Assembly (NCBI GenBank): GCA_024516035.1
Contig: CM044967.1
Coordinates: 7,392,532-7,456,531, forward strand
Source: Bactericera cockerelli
Taxonomy: Eukaryota > Arthropoda > Insecta > Hemiptera > Triozidae
Direction: 5' to 3'
DNA length: 64,000 bases
In this document: positions 1 to 10,556 of the stretch, piece by piece
How positions within the stretch are numbered: the first letter of the stretch is position 1
How the letters are laid out: the number at the start of each line of letters is the position of its first letter
Notes under the pieces: model-generated
Told to the model about the DNA's origin: nothing
The model's database searches: none
Seen by the model: the letters and a program-made list of their open reading frames with translations, nothing else
Program-made: the position numbers and the translations under genes

Positions 1-192
1 GCTTCGTGAAACTGAAACAATCTGAAACATCCTTACATCCGCCACCTGAAAAAAACTTTGATTAGGACTTGTTGAAAAGGGAACCCGCAATTTGTTTATG
101 ATATATGGAACGCTTTTGTCTCAATCAATGGAAGAAATCTTTTTCCGAGCAAAAGGAGCAAATTTAAATCCAGAGAAACCCACTAAAGCGTT

Positions 193-442
193 TTAACCCA
201 GATAACGCGGTGAAATTTTTTGTTTTATTTTTTTGGAGTGATATAAATTGAGTCCTGAATCAAAATAAGTGTTGTCAACTTATCACTCGGACTCAAAACA
301 AAGAGCTTAAGGTGTCGCCAACTAACCTCAACAAGCTGAATTAATTAGAAAAATTCCACAATGTAGTACCTTTCACCAGATGGGGCTGACGTCCTTCCAG
401 AAGGACGTCCTTCTGGAAGGACGTCAGCCCCATCTGGGTTAA
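193..442. mobile_element. piggyBac-like MITE, copy 1 (TTAA-flanked)
   Basis: The element is bounded by TTAA at 193-196 and 439-442, with ends CCCAGAT and ATCTGGG just inside. TTAA target duplication is the hallmark of the piggyBac superfamily. There is no coding capacity. Its right end holds a perfect palindrome (376-437). A second copy lies inverted at 39903-40136. It ends 43 bases before the acceptor of the first visible Cadps exon. Confidence 0.75.
376..437. repeat. Perfect 62-bp palindrome inside the MITE
   Basis: The two 31-base arms are exact reverse complements with no spacer, running from CCAGATGGGGCTGACG to its mirror. It would form a long hairpin in RNA or in single-stranded DNA. 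The other MITE copy has a shorter, imperfect version at 39909-39954. Confidence 0.9.
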
Positions 443-485
443 AATGCGCTCTTAACTGATTTTCAACTTCTTAACCTCGTTTCAG

Positions 486-3400
486 AAATGGCTGTGCAAC
501 TTCGGAAGATTTATTTTGGAAATTAGATGCCTTACAATCTTTTATTCGAGACTTGCACTGGCCTGATCAAGAATTCAATCAACATTTAGAACAAAGACTT
601 AAATTAATGGCCTGTGATATGATTGAATCTTGTATTATGAGGTGAGTACCTTTTTACTTTCCTTATCCTATAGAATGGAAAGTAATGAAATCACCCAAAA
701 TTTTCGACAGTCAGTGTTTTCATTATTGTTCTATAGTCTAACTAGATCAGTCTTGCTATTGATCTTTAAACTGAAATGTGGGCCTATTCCACGAAGCTAC
801 TTTTCACCATCACTGCGCAAAGTTGCATTTCTCAAGCTTTCTTAGTAATGATGAAATACTTGGCTTAATATGTATCATAATTATGATGAAAATTGTATCC
901 TTAATTCCTTAACTATAAAACTTTTCTTAAACTTTTCTACTAATACGAAAAAAGTGATATCTTAATACTAATACTTAATTTAGGCCTATTCGCGCAGTTA
1001 TATCAGAATAGAATATCAAGCAAAACGGTCGTTTCGCGGAGAACGCCTCCGAAAAACAACAGTGCTTATACAATTATACACCAATGTATAATTTTTCTCA
1101 CTTCTAGGACCGAGTCAGCATTTCAAAGTTGGCTTAAGAAAGGAGTCTCGTTTGTGTCGACGGATTACATCATTCACTCGGAGATTTGCGCCATGATCAA
1201 CATTATCGCGGACGCTAAGAATCAGTCGTTGAAGTTGTGTGCCGTCGACGGCATCGATGTGGTAAGTATGAAGCATGAACCTCAATAGTTTCATGTGTAT
1301 TAGGCTATTTATTTTCTTATTTATCATTATCACGGTAGCTCAGTGGTAAAGGCGGCACTCTATGAATCCAAAGATTCCAGAGTTCGTGGGTTCGATACCC
1401 AGCCGGGACATGACAAGTTATCCTCCCATTCGGGATTTTTACCACATAATAATATACCTTGGGCTTACTGCTGGAATAATGAGACTTTAATAGTCCTAAT
1501 CGGGCAGTATAAATAAGGCGATATTATTATTATTATTATCATCAATTACACTAGTCGCCGAGTGGAGTAGTTCAATAAACTCATAATGAGTTCACTGTGG
1601 GACAAGACGAGCCTTGTATAGTTTGTACAAGGAATTCTCTTAAATTCAATGTGGCAAAGAAAAGACATCTCAAAGTAAATATATTTCCAAGATATATCTG
1701 GCAACATCCTGACTGACAAGCTTTCTGGTTTTCATAATTATATACTTTTCACTCTGTTCCTAATATTCACAAATTAGAAAGTGTTTAGGTACCAACTACC
1801 TAATTCATGTATTTTCTGTGTCATTTCAGCATCAGTATCACATTAAAATTGACGACTTGATAGAGAAAACTTCTGCCAACATGATTCAAGGCTTGATTTC
1901 AAAACTCGTAGCTGTGCTGGAAAACACTTTGGCCAAACTATCTCGATATGACGAGGGCAGCTTGATCGGGTCCATCCTTAGCCTTACAGTAAGTAGTTCA
2001 TGTGAATTTTCGATTTTTTTTTTATGATTTGTGTCATTGTTTTAGTAAGAATGACAGAGCATCAATTTCCTTTTTTTACTTGAAACGTTATCATATTTTT
2101 GTTAATCACTATCGTGACATCACAATTACTGACACTCGCTTTACTAAATATTTGCTTAACTTGGGACTTGAAGCACCGACCTCCGGGTTACAAGTCCGCC
2201 GTTTTATAGATCAAGCTACTGAGTTCGGTGTTCCTTTTCTTACTTTTATTTACAGCAGTTACCTACTTTCATACAGTACTATTACTCCGGATAAATTTCT
2301 AATATTAAAAATCGGAAGAAATATTTTCCTTACACTCCCAAGTAACCAAGTAGATGTAATACTTTTGTCATTCCGCCACATTTCACAACACACTTAGTAG
2401 TACCCACAATTTCCTCACAAGAGAATGTATCAATTTGAATCCAGGACATCCCATTCAAAGAGCAGAGATTTTCTCTTCAGCCGGGATTGATGATTTTGAC
2501 TTACTGATATTTCAATCTTTATTTTCAGAATGTTTCGGGAAACGGAAAAGAGTTGGGACAAGCCTATGTGAACTTCAGTAGAAACAACATGGATCAAATT
2601 AGGAGCAAAATTAACGATGAGCTGTGGATATTGAATTTTTTTGAGGTGAGAAAAATATGAGCCGACACCACGCAACTAAATTGAGAGTCTACTCTTTATA
2701 ATTATTATACAGTATGTTTCTGAAAGGGTGGCCACCCCCTCGTAACTTTTGAACGCGACGGAATTTTTCAATTCTGTAAAGTCAAAAAACTCTGTAAAAA
2801 AAAAAAAAACTGTGTAAAGTCAAAAATTCTGTAAAGTCAAAAAACTCTTTTCAAAAGTAAAGTCAAAAGTGTACTGTAACATCTAGTACAACTTCTCACT
2901 TTTCTGTTTATACTGATACTTAAGTCTTTCTGGGGGACTTAAAGTAATGCGCCTCTCTAAAACATGCGACTGACTAGAGTGACTAATCAACAAAAATCGA
3001 TCATATTCCTCAGTAATTGTTGAACAAGAGCCTTTTTAAAACCAAATATACCGATGATTCATATATCTCAGGGCCGTATTTAGGGGGGAGACAGGGGGCC
3101 CGGGCCCCCCTCCAAATTCTCACTTGATCGCAGGCTCTCGTCCCGGGCCCCCCCTGCCTTGGATTTTTTTCTAGATACATTATTATTATACTATTTGGGC
3201 CCCCCTCCATGACGAAAATCCTGGATTCTGACGTCTTATAAGCAATGCCTTCCTGGCGAAGCAATCTTATAAGCAATGCCTTCCTGGCCAGATATCAATG
3301 TGTTAAAGATTTTTCAGGGTGACAGAAACATGGAGAAACTATAGGAAAATTTGGCCAGATATCAGTGTGTTAAAGACTTTTCCAACCCTTTTTAATTTCC

Positions 3401-5012
3401 TTATCTTATAGAAAGGAAACTAATGAAATCACCCAAAAAGTTCTGTACTTTCCATTACTTTTTTTTAGAGGTAAGTGTGCCCTGGAACCGCTTTCGCATT
3501 ACTTTAGGACACTTTACCTTTACACCCATGCCATTCCGGAAACGGAAAATTTCGGTCAGAAATTTTCGCTCCGGCCGGGATTCGAACCCGCAACCTCCGG
3601 GACAGTAACCAATGCTCTTAACCACTGAGCCACGGAGGTTCATTACTAATTAGAAGTCTGGCTGGGGGACGTTAAACAGGGAGAAGACCAGTGTCGCGCT
3701 ACAGGACTATAAACAGAGAACAGACTAGCCAACCCTTACAAGCCAGGCTAGCTTGCAGTTTCCTAAGGGTTTAATGGCTTATAAAGAAAAGTCTATGTCC
3801 TCATGATGGTTGATCGCATATAGAAATATGTGGTTCAGGACGAGCCAACTTTGAAATAAAGTTGGCTGGAGACCATCACTCAACCCTCCAGCTGTAGCCA
3901 ACCTGGCTACAACAACAACATTACTAATTAGAAAATTTCCATCTTCAGCTGTGGTACACGGCGCAGATGAAGGTCCTGTGCAACTGGCTCTCGGAGCGAG
4001 TGGACAACTCGCTTCATGTGTACCAGTGCAACTGCCTCAGCCATTGCGTGAAGAAGATGTACTCCGACTTTGAACTGCAGGGCGTGATGGAGGACAAGCT
4101 CAACTCCAAGACTTACCAGACGGTGTCGCAGAGGATGCAAACCGAGGAGGCTACCTGTGCCCTCACCATGAAGTGAGTGGCATATTCAGTTACTGTTTAA
4201 CATTTTTTTTTCTCAATTAAAAAAAAAACTATCTCGATATGACGAGGGCAGCTTGATCGGGTCCATCCTTAGCCTTACAGTAAGTAGTGATGTAAAGTCC
4301 ATGTGTAAATTTTCGATTTTTTATGATTTTGTGTTTCTGTTTTAGTAAGAATGACAGAGCATCAATTTCCTTTTCTTACTTGAAAAGTTATCATATTTGT
4401 GTTAATCACTTTCGTGATATCACAACTACTCAAACTCGCTATACTCAATCTACGCTGAAACCGGGACTTGAACCACCGACCTCCAGGTCACAAGTCCGCC
4501 GCCTTATCGATCAAGCTACTGAGGTCGGTTTTTTCCGAGCAAAAGGAGCAATGATTTATTATTTTTTCTCAATAATAAATAATTTCTTTTCTTTTTTTGT
4601 ATGCAGAGGACCCATCCTAAACCATTTTTATTTGGCTTCTAAGATGAGTGTCATTGCTCCATTTAACCATTCATACATATAATAGGTTTGCAATAGTTGT
4701 AAACAATGGACGTAGCACATGAGAATTTTTTTTTAGGAAAAACCCCCAGAAATAATTGAATGTCAAATGAATAACTTGTATGTTGCCTCTTATTTTTTAC
4801 TTTTGGGCAGGAAAATTTCACTATAATATTTTTCTCTTTTCAGTGATGAAGACTTGGGAGGTGATGAAGCAGGTACGAGCGCTGCAGTAGAAGAGGGAGA
4901 CATCGTAGACAAACTGTCTAGTGCCACCACCAACGTGGTAGACAAAATGGGATCCATGGTGGGAAAGCTGGGTGGAAATTTCACTCGCCTAGGCTCTCGC
5001 AACTGGTTCTAA
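486..5012 (+). CDS. Cadps: Calcium-dependent secretion activator (CAPS), C-terminal six exons; 5' part lies outside the window
   Basis: CAPS primes dense-core vesicles for Ca2+-triggered exocytosis at the plasma membrane. Exons read as 486-641, 1108-1261, 1830-1988, 2529-2645, 3949-4172 and 4844-5012, all bounded by AG/GT with matching phases, giving 325 residues and a TAA stop. Recognisable CAPS signatures are [21 protein letters not shown] (first 20 residues decisive) in exon 1, [18 protein letters not shown] in exon 3, and [20 protein letters not shown] in exon 5. This is the end of the MUN-like region plus the C-terminal tail; the PH and C2 domains are upstream and not seen. The tail ends in a short Gly/Ser-rich stretch, LGSRNWF. 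Introns are filled with SINEs and MITEs. Family assignment comes from remembered family sequence; exon borders are read directly. The first exon begins one base into a codon, so at least one earlier exon exists. Confidence 0.93.
1331..1539 (+). mobile_element. tRNA-headed SINE, family S4 (ATT-repeat tail)
   Basis: The head has an A-box-like TAGCTCAGTGGT and a B-box-like GGTTCGATACCC. It is followed by a body with GTTATCCTCCCATTCGGGAT and GGGCAGTATAAATAAGGCG, and it ends in (ATT)n. The same body occurs at 25145-25390 (- strand) and 27440-27650 (+ strand). It lies in a Cadps intron. The head does not fold into a full tRNA, so it is a SINE and not a tRNA gene. Confidence 0.75.
2085..2228 (-). 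mobile_element. tRNA-headed SINE, family S1
   Basis: Read on the minus strand it starts ACCTCAGTAGCTTGAT-like and includes a B-box-like GGTTCAAGTCCC variant, then a body with GCGAGTTTGAGTAATTGTGA. Other members lie at 4385-4528, 19772-19900, 29102-29250, 37633-37771, 45718-45824 and 63910-64000. This copy is part of a block duplicated at 4226-4529. Confidence 0.7.
2879..2915 (+). repeat. Copy of the short dispersed motif
   Basis: CATCTAGTAC followed by the exact core ACTTCTCACTTTTCTGTTT; the clearest copy, in a Cadps intron. Confidence 0.75.
3073..3235 (-). mobile_element. Degenerate hAT-like GC-rich MITE (copy of the element at 46180-48625)
   Basis: It starts CAGGGCCGTATTTAGGGG and contains runs of G/C, one unit of the GC-rich repeat (CAGGCTCTCGTCCCGGGCC), and the sequence around GGGCCCCCCTCCATGACG. 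It matches both ends of the split element at 46180-48625 but has no interruption, so it serves as the empty-site reference for the nested insertion there. Its right TIR is lost. Confidence 0.6.
3459..3640 (-). mobile_element. tRNA-headed SINE, family S2
   Basis: The minus-strand head reads AACCTCCGTGGCTCAGTGGT with B-box GGTTCGAATCCCGGCC, then the body TTCCGGAATGGCATGG and an A-rich tail. CATTAC flanks it at 3453-3458 and 3641-3646, a short target duplication. Near-identical copies lie at 38866-39062 and 49445-49636. Confidence 0.8.
4226..4529. repeat. Duplicated block of Cadps exon 3 end + intron + SINE
   Basis: It repeats 1935-2229 in the same orientation: the last 52 or so bases of the exon ending at 1988, its GTAAGTAGT donor, intron sequence and an S1 SINE. 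The exon part is identical, while the intron and SINE parts have diverged. No acceptor AG precedes the exon fragment, which follows a run of A, so it should not be used as an exon. The SINE portion is 4385-4528 on the minus strand. Confidence 0.85.
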
Positions 5013-8000
5013 CTTTGCCTCTTCTTCAATACTTCCTCTAGCTGCATCTTTTTGTCATTTTTACTAAATTGATTGAATATTTTGATAAACTAATTTGCAA
5101 TCATAATTCCGTGTCCTAAAGAGAGGGACAGACCTATATCACTGTACGTTTTATAACTAAGTTGATTGATTCAAGTTGAAGCCCGATTGACTTAGTTTAG
5201 TTCATTGTTTGCTTTTGAACTCCTTTATACTTTTTTGTGTGAGTTTTCATGAATTGCTGGACTATCATTTTCCTGAAGAAGAGATAGAACTCGTGTCCAA
5301 TGTCTGATAGAGAATTTAATTCATAATGTCAACGGCTATTTATTTTTTGTTAAATGCTAATAATGCCTAAACAGAAGAAACTTTTTGTCTTTCGGAAAAT
5401 AAGAAACCCCACCAGGTGAAATGTATAACATTTCAAAAGCCTCAACTTTGTCAATCGGTCCTTAAAATATAACTTGAGAAATTGAGTTTCAAACTTTGGA
5501 CATAAGAGAAATACCTACAGGACGTAATTAAATAATAAAACATTGAGTTTAAGTTTCCCGACCGGACTCAAATATTCCCTTACAAAATTTCAAAAAATGT
5601 GTAAGACAGATACGTGTGTAATTAACTAATTAAAAACGTTATTTAATTCCGTCTTTTCTTTTTTCCAATGGAAAATTTCACCATGTGAGGAAATAAATCG
5701 TCGAAAAAAGCATCAGCCTTTTCAGCATATTAGATATTTATATCCAGGTAATTAGCAACCATGGGTTGAGTAGCGTTCAACCCCATTCAGTTTGTTTGCA
5801 ATAATTCATTCCATTATGTAGTTTTGGAAGTAGGTACTATTTAGCTATTTTTTGCGTTTTTTTTTCTATTATAAGTACTTGAAAATATCGAACAAAAAAA
5901 ATTGTAACCAACTTTACCTACCTATATGAAAAGACATACCATCGTAATGTCCAAGTATGTTATTCCTGTAAAGTGCATATTGTACTTTTTGTTGATAGGT
6001 ATACATACGAGTAGTTTGAGATAAAGAAGTGAATCATAAGAAAATATTCTGATAGTAATTAATATACATAATATAGGTAGTATCTAATAGACACGGAAGT
6101 GATGTTCTTATATTATTTTGAAACTTGTAAGAAGCAAACAATATTTCAAACAAAATTCCTCCATCCTCCTTTTATGTAACTATTTTGCATGGACATTGCA
6201 TAAAGTGAAATTTAGTATTAGTATACCAATAGACTGTGTAGTTTGTATTAGACATTTCTCACTGCGCCCCTGATTTTATGAGACCTGAAGTTGATTATTT
6301 CTACAAAGCTTTCAATTATTTAAAAGATTTAAATATTAAAAAGACGTGGATTCACTTTCAATTATTTAAAAGAAAATACCTCACACTTTCTTTTTTTACA
6401 TTGTGAAAGCTTCGAACATTTCTCTGCTTTCTTTGTAGTTAATTTTATTTATTTATTTTTAATTATTTAAAAAGGTATTTTCCCAAGCATTTAACAATGA
6501 TGCTTCTAAGAAAATAATAATTTTCATAATGATGAGGATCAAAGTGGGTTTGATGACCTTGATGTGTCCTCATATACATAACTACAAGTTACCCTCATAT
6601 TGAGGAAATAATCGTAAAGTGTTTTCTTTTTTTAAAAAAATTATAAAGTGATAAAAAGTAGGTACCTAGCTTTGTGGAATAAAATCTTTGTTCTACGGAA
6701 TAGCTTCCTGGCATAAAACAATTTTCCAAAACAATTAAGGTATCAAAATGTATATGTATATCTTGTATGGAAATATTTGTAAATAGCCAAGAGATCGTAC
6801 GTGAAATGTAATAATTGTCTGGCTTCCAAGTTTGCTATTTCTTTAGTTACCCAATCATGAAAATTAAATTTAATTAAAAATAGTAAAAGACACCTAATTT
6901 AAACTGCCTTTAACGCCCATGGTTCATGGTTGGGAATCAAATTCACTGATCCTTCCACTTAATTGTCTTTGTGTCTCTGATCACTTGACTATTCGACTCT
7001 AGGAATTGAAATGATTCTCAAATCGGGTTTTTTCCAACAGGGATTGCATATTTCAGGGGCCACGAGTGTCGAGTCATGGAAAGGGCTGGCACTGGCACAC
7101 ATCCGCATGAAATGTTATGGTTAAACTTCACCGTAGTGCTTTTGATTCCTTCTCAAATATTTTACACAAACCTCAATCCTATTCTTTGAAATATCCTTGC
7201 ATTTTAATCACACATATAAAATAGGAATATGAAGTAAATAAATATTTTTTTTTTCTGTAGATACCTGTGTAAAATATAGATGTGGGATTGTAATAAAATA
7301 TATTTTCTTATTCTGTAATAAATAAAAACCCCTTCGAGACTTGTTATGTAGCTGCGCGGGTGTAATAATTTTGCCGTTGAAAAATGTAGTACGTATAAAA
7401 AAGGATTTAGGTCCTTAGAAAATATGTCCAACCTCCGACGGCGAAAAATATGAAAATTGTGCTTTCGATGCATGTTAAGTATATATTACGTCCTGGAAAT
7501 TGTCAAACCAGATTATTAAAATAGTAAAGGTTGCAATGATCAAAACTTTATTAATTTTCTTATATTTTGAACTGGATAGTTACATCAGATTCAGTATTTT
7601 TCGTTGTCGGATTTTAGGATATTGTTGATTCTTACAATGATCACTCCTTCAATTTGCAAAACTTAATACACTTCATTCATCTCATAAGTCTTCGCATTTT
7701 CGCGTATAGGTATTATTATTTATTAAATTTATTTGACACTACAGATGAAGTGATGTTTTGTAAATTTAAGGTGGGCCTATTTTGTTTGTTATTTTTTACC
7801 CAAAAATATTACTCGTAGAATTTCAATGATAAAAAATCGCAAGAAATGAATTCGTTATTCTTACTTAGACCAAAAATATTATAACCTAGACATAAATAAA
7901 ATTTTATTCATTATTTATAATAATTGTTTCTTTTTTGTTAATTTGTTAACTTAAGAAAAAATTGTTTTGTAATTCATAGGCCATTTTTCTCTATTTTAAT

Positions 8001-9164
8001 TTAATAAAAATATTTTTATTTATTTTTCATTTGGATTGTGAGTCATTTGCTTGAATTAAAGCAGAGAAATTTCTCATAAAGGCTTGACAAATGAAATCGA
8101 GAAAAGTTGTACTTTGGTAACAAATTTATTATTTTAGAGCGTATCGCTCGATGTCTATCTTCAGACTTTATCCCCACATTTCATTTCTTGAAAATTGGTT
8201 TCAGGGTCGATTTTTTCACAAGTTGCAATCTTCACTGACATTTCCGTATACCTGTGACACACTGTCCAGAACGTTGGATTATCATCCCTCATTTTCATAA
8301 TTGTACGAAATGCAATTCACACGTAAAGTCTAAAACACTAAATTAACCAATAATATACCAATCCACCCATTTTTCTCCATAAATATCATTTGCAAGCTTC
8401 ATTGCCTACTTATACCTTTTTGCACGGGAGAAGAAAACATTATTAACAAAAATGGGCTAGAGGCTAGAAGGGTTACGGAAGTTATTAGTATTGCAGCCTA
8501 AGTTACGCACTAATTGGTAATTACATATTTTATGTTTTATTTGGTAGATTAGAGTGAACTGCACCAAGAGTGACGTAATTGAATTTTAGAGGGGGAACAA
8601 ATCGAAAAATAAGCAATTTCTTTTTTTAACACAGGCACCATAGGTATGACACATATCTATTTCTTAATTTATTATTTTAATACAAGAACCGCTATGAAAA
8701 GCCAAGCTATGATCAAGACATGTTGAACATTATTTTATAGTACTTACTCGTATGAAAACATCGTATTTTTTCTTTTGTGCAAAAAGGTAAAACTTATTTC
8801 TCATTCTTATCAGATAGCAAATCATTTACTTCCTGATTTATATTGTAAGTTTTCACTCCTGTAGTTCATACATTACTAAAATTCTTATTAACTCTTTGTA
8901 TCTTAATATTACGCTATAATAGTCAAGCTATTAAAATTCACTGGTTTCTGCATGCATTGTGAATATTCCACGCTTTGATAACTCATGTTTAGGTCTAAGT
9001 TTCAACAAAAGTAGAGTTTCTATATTTCTATGGTGTTTTGTCGAAAAAAGAAAGAAAAACAATGGTTATAAATAACCATATTCAAAGCAATACAAATCCC
9101 CTTACTCCATAGATTGCTTTTAATTGTCATTATGATATGGTCAGGATTTCAAATAAAAGAGGAA
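5013..9164. other. Downstream flank of Cadps, no gene seen
   Basis: AT-rich sequence with short low-complexity tracts. The first part is the Cadps 3' UTR; a candidate polyadenylation signal AATAAA is at 5534-5539, but several others follow and the true end cannot be fixed. I see no conserved coding exon, tRNA or complete transposon. Confidence 0.6.
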
Positions 9165-9256
9165 AAAAACCCATGCATAGATTGGGAATCGAACTCACGC
9201 ACCCTAGCACTACCTTATTTAAAATCAGACTTACACCTATGACCACGAAACCAGCA
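9165..9256 (-). mobile_element. tRNA-like SINE head, solitary (family S7)
   Basis: The minus strand carries a B-box-like GAGTTCGATTCCC and an A-box-like GGTTTCGTGGTCATAGGTGT, followed by a T-rich stretch. The arms do not pair as in a functional tRNA. It is the only copy I found in the window. Confidence 0.4.
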
Positions 9257-10150
9257 TTGTATGGTGAAAAGTAAAATTTATATTTCTCTGTTTTTTCATC
9301 GCCCTATTAAAAATTCGACCTATCACATAATTATTTATTTTAATCATAAACCGTCAAGAGAACCACCATTCTACAAAGTTTTTGAATGTTCTAATACGGT
9401 TTACGTTCGAGCCTTTCCTTGGCAAAAAGTTAGTTTAATGACGAGAAACGACCATCCAGACAAATTACTCAAGAATAAATCCATTGACTATCCACAGACA
9501 ACTATGATTATGAAATCAGTATGAAAACTGTTAGTATAGTGGGACTTTCTAGTCTTAGCCGAGAGTATAGGTAATTCTAGGTAATAATATATTGAAAAAT
9601 TTCATAAAAATCAAGAGAAAAATATTAAAAATAAAATAACTTAAATTCTTCTCTAGGATGATTATTTCCTTCTTCCAAGGATAATTATAACAAAACTAAC
9701 AGTAGCATAGCGGGCAAAGCTTACCTGTGGGGTTTGGGCCCAGGAAGGGAAAGAATGGTTTAAAAGGATTGGCAAGACTTTAATTTAAAAAACCGGTGAC
9801 CCAAGAGCAAATTTTTTCCTAAAACAAAGGATCGCGTTCGCAATACAGCGCGGTAAGCCTGCTTGGGAGCCCTGCCTGCCTGAAGGAAAAGAGTTGAATG
9901 AGATTTATTTCCATTTAAAATAAATACATTATGATATCTTTTGCATTTAATTCTATGAAGAGAAAAAAGTCCTAAAACAATGTTCGCTCACTGACTCGTG
10001 CTGTCTCAAGTGATTCTAGATGTAGGGAATAATTCCTACGAATTGAAAAGATTCTTCAGAAATATTCGAGGTCAATGTCACTAATGTGCCGCCACGGACA
10101 TATAACCTTTGCAAGGGAAAAGCCCCGGGGTTGGTCTGGTCAATGACAAT

Positions 10151-10188
10151 CAGTCAAAACTGAAAAGTGAGAATTTATACTAGATGAA
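10151..10188 (-). repeat. Copy of the short dispersed motif, at the BEL insertion point
   Basis: It carries a diverged form of the minus-strand core ACTTCTCACTTTTCTGTTT. The retrotransposon target duplication (AACAG, 10187-10191) overlaps its end. Confidence 0.6.
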
Positions 10189-10191
10189 CAG

Positions 10192-10454
10192 TGTACGGTA
10201 GCTTTGGAGGGCACGGGACTGTAAGGGATGCCCACGGGAAAGCTTAATTTTCCTTTGATAGCGGGCGAGATTGTTATAGCACAGAGAGAGAGAGAGAGAG
10301 AAAAGAATCGACTATCTACTCACTTGGTTTGGAGAATACTGCCTCGAGTGCCTCGAGCTCGAGGGCCTCACAGGTTGAGAGATTGTTGGTGCAGTTTCGG
10401 GCGATGAACGTGAAGCTCCAAGCTACCTACCGGGTGTCCCTACTCTACGCAACA
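10192..10454 (-). repeat. 3' LTR of the BEL element
   Basis: 263 bases, identical to the copy at 16347-16609. It contains an (AG)n tract and a CTCGAG-rich patch. The purine-rich AGGGTGGGCGG just inside it (minus strand, about 10456-10470) is the likely polypurine tract. Confidence 0.92.
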
Positions 10455-10556
10455 TAACCGCCCACCCTAAAATCTCCGATTTTGAGGCAAAGCGGTCGGA
10501 ACGCGGGTGCTTTAGCGCGAAAACCCGGCCACGCGGAGCCCGTTACTGAAAAACAA

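Noticed and set aside
4226..4280. Alternative Cadps exon
   Set aside because: It is a copy of exon 3's end without an acceptor; splicing it in would repeat part of the protein out of place.
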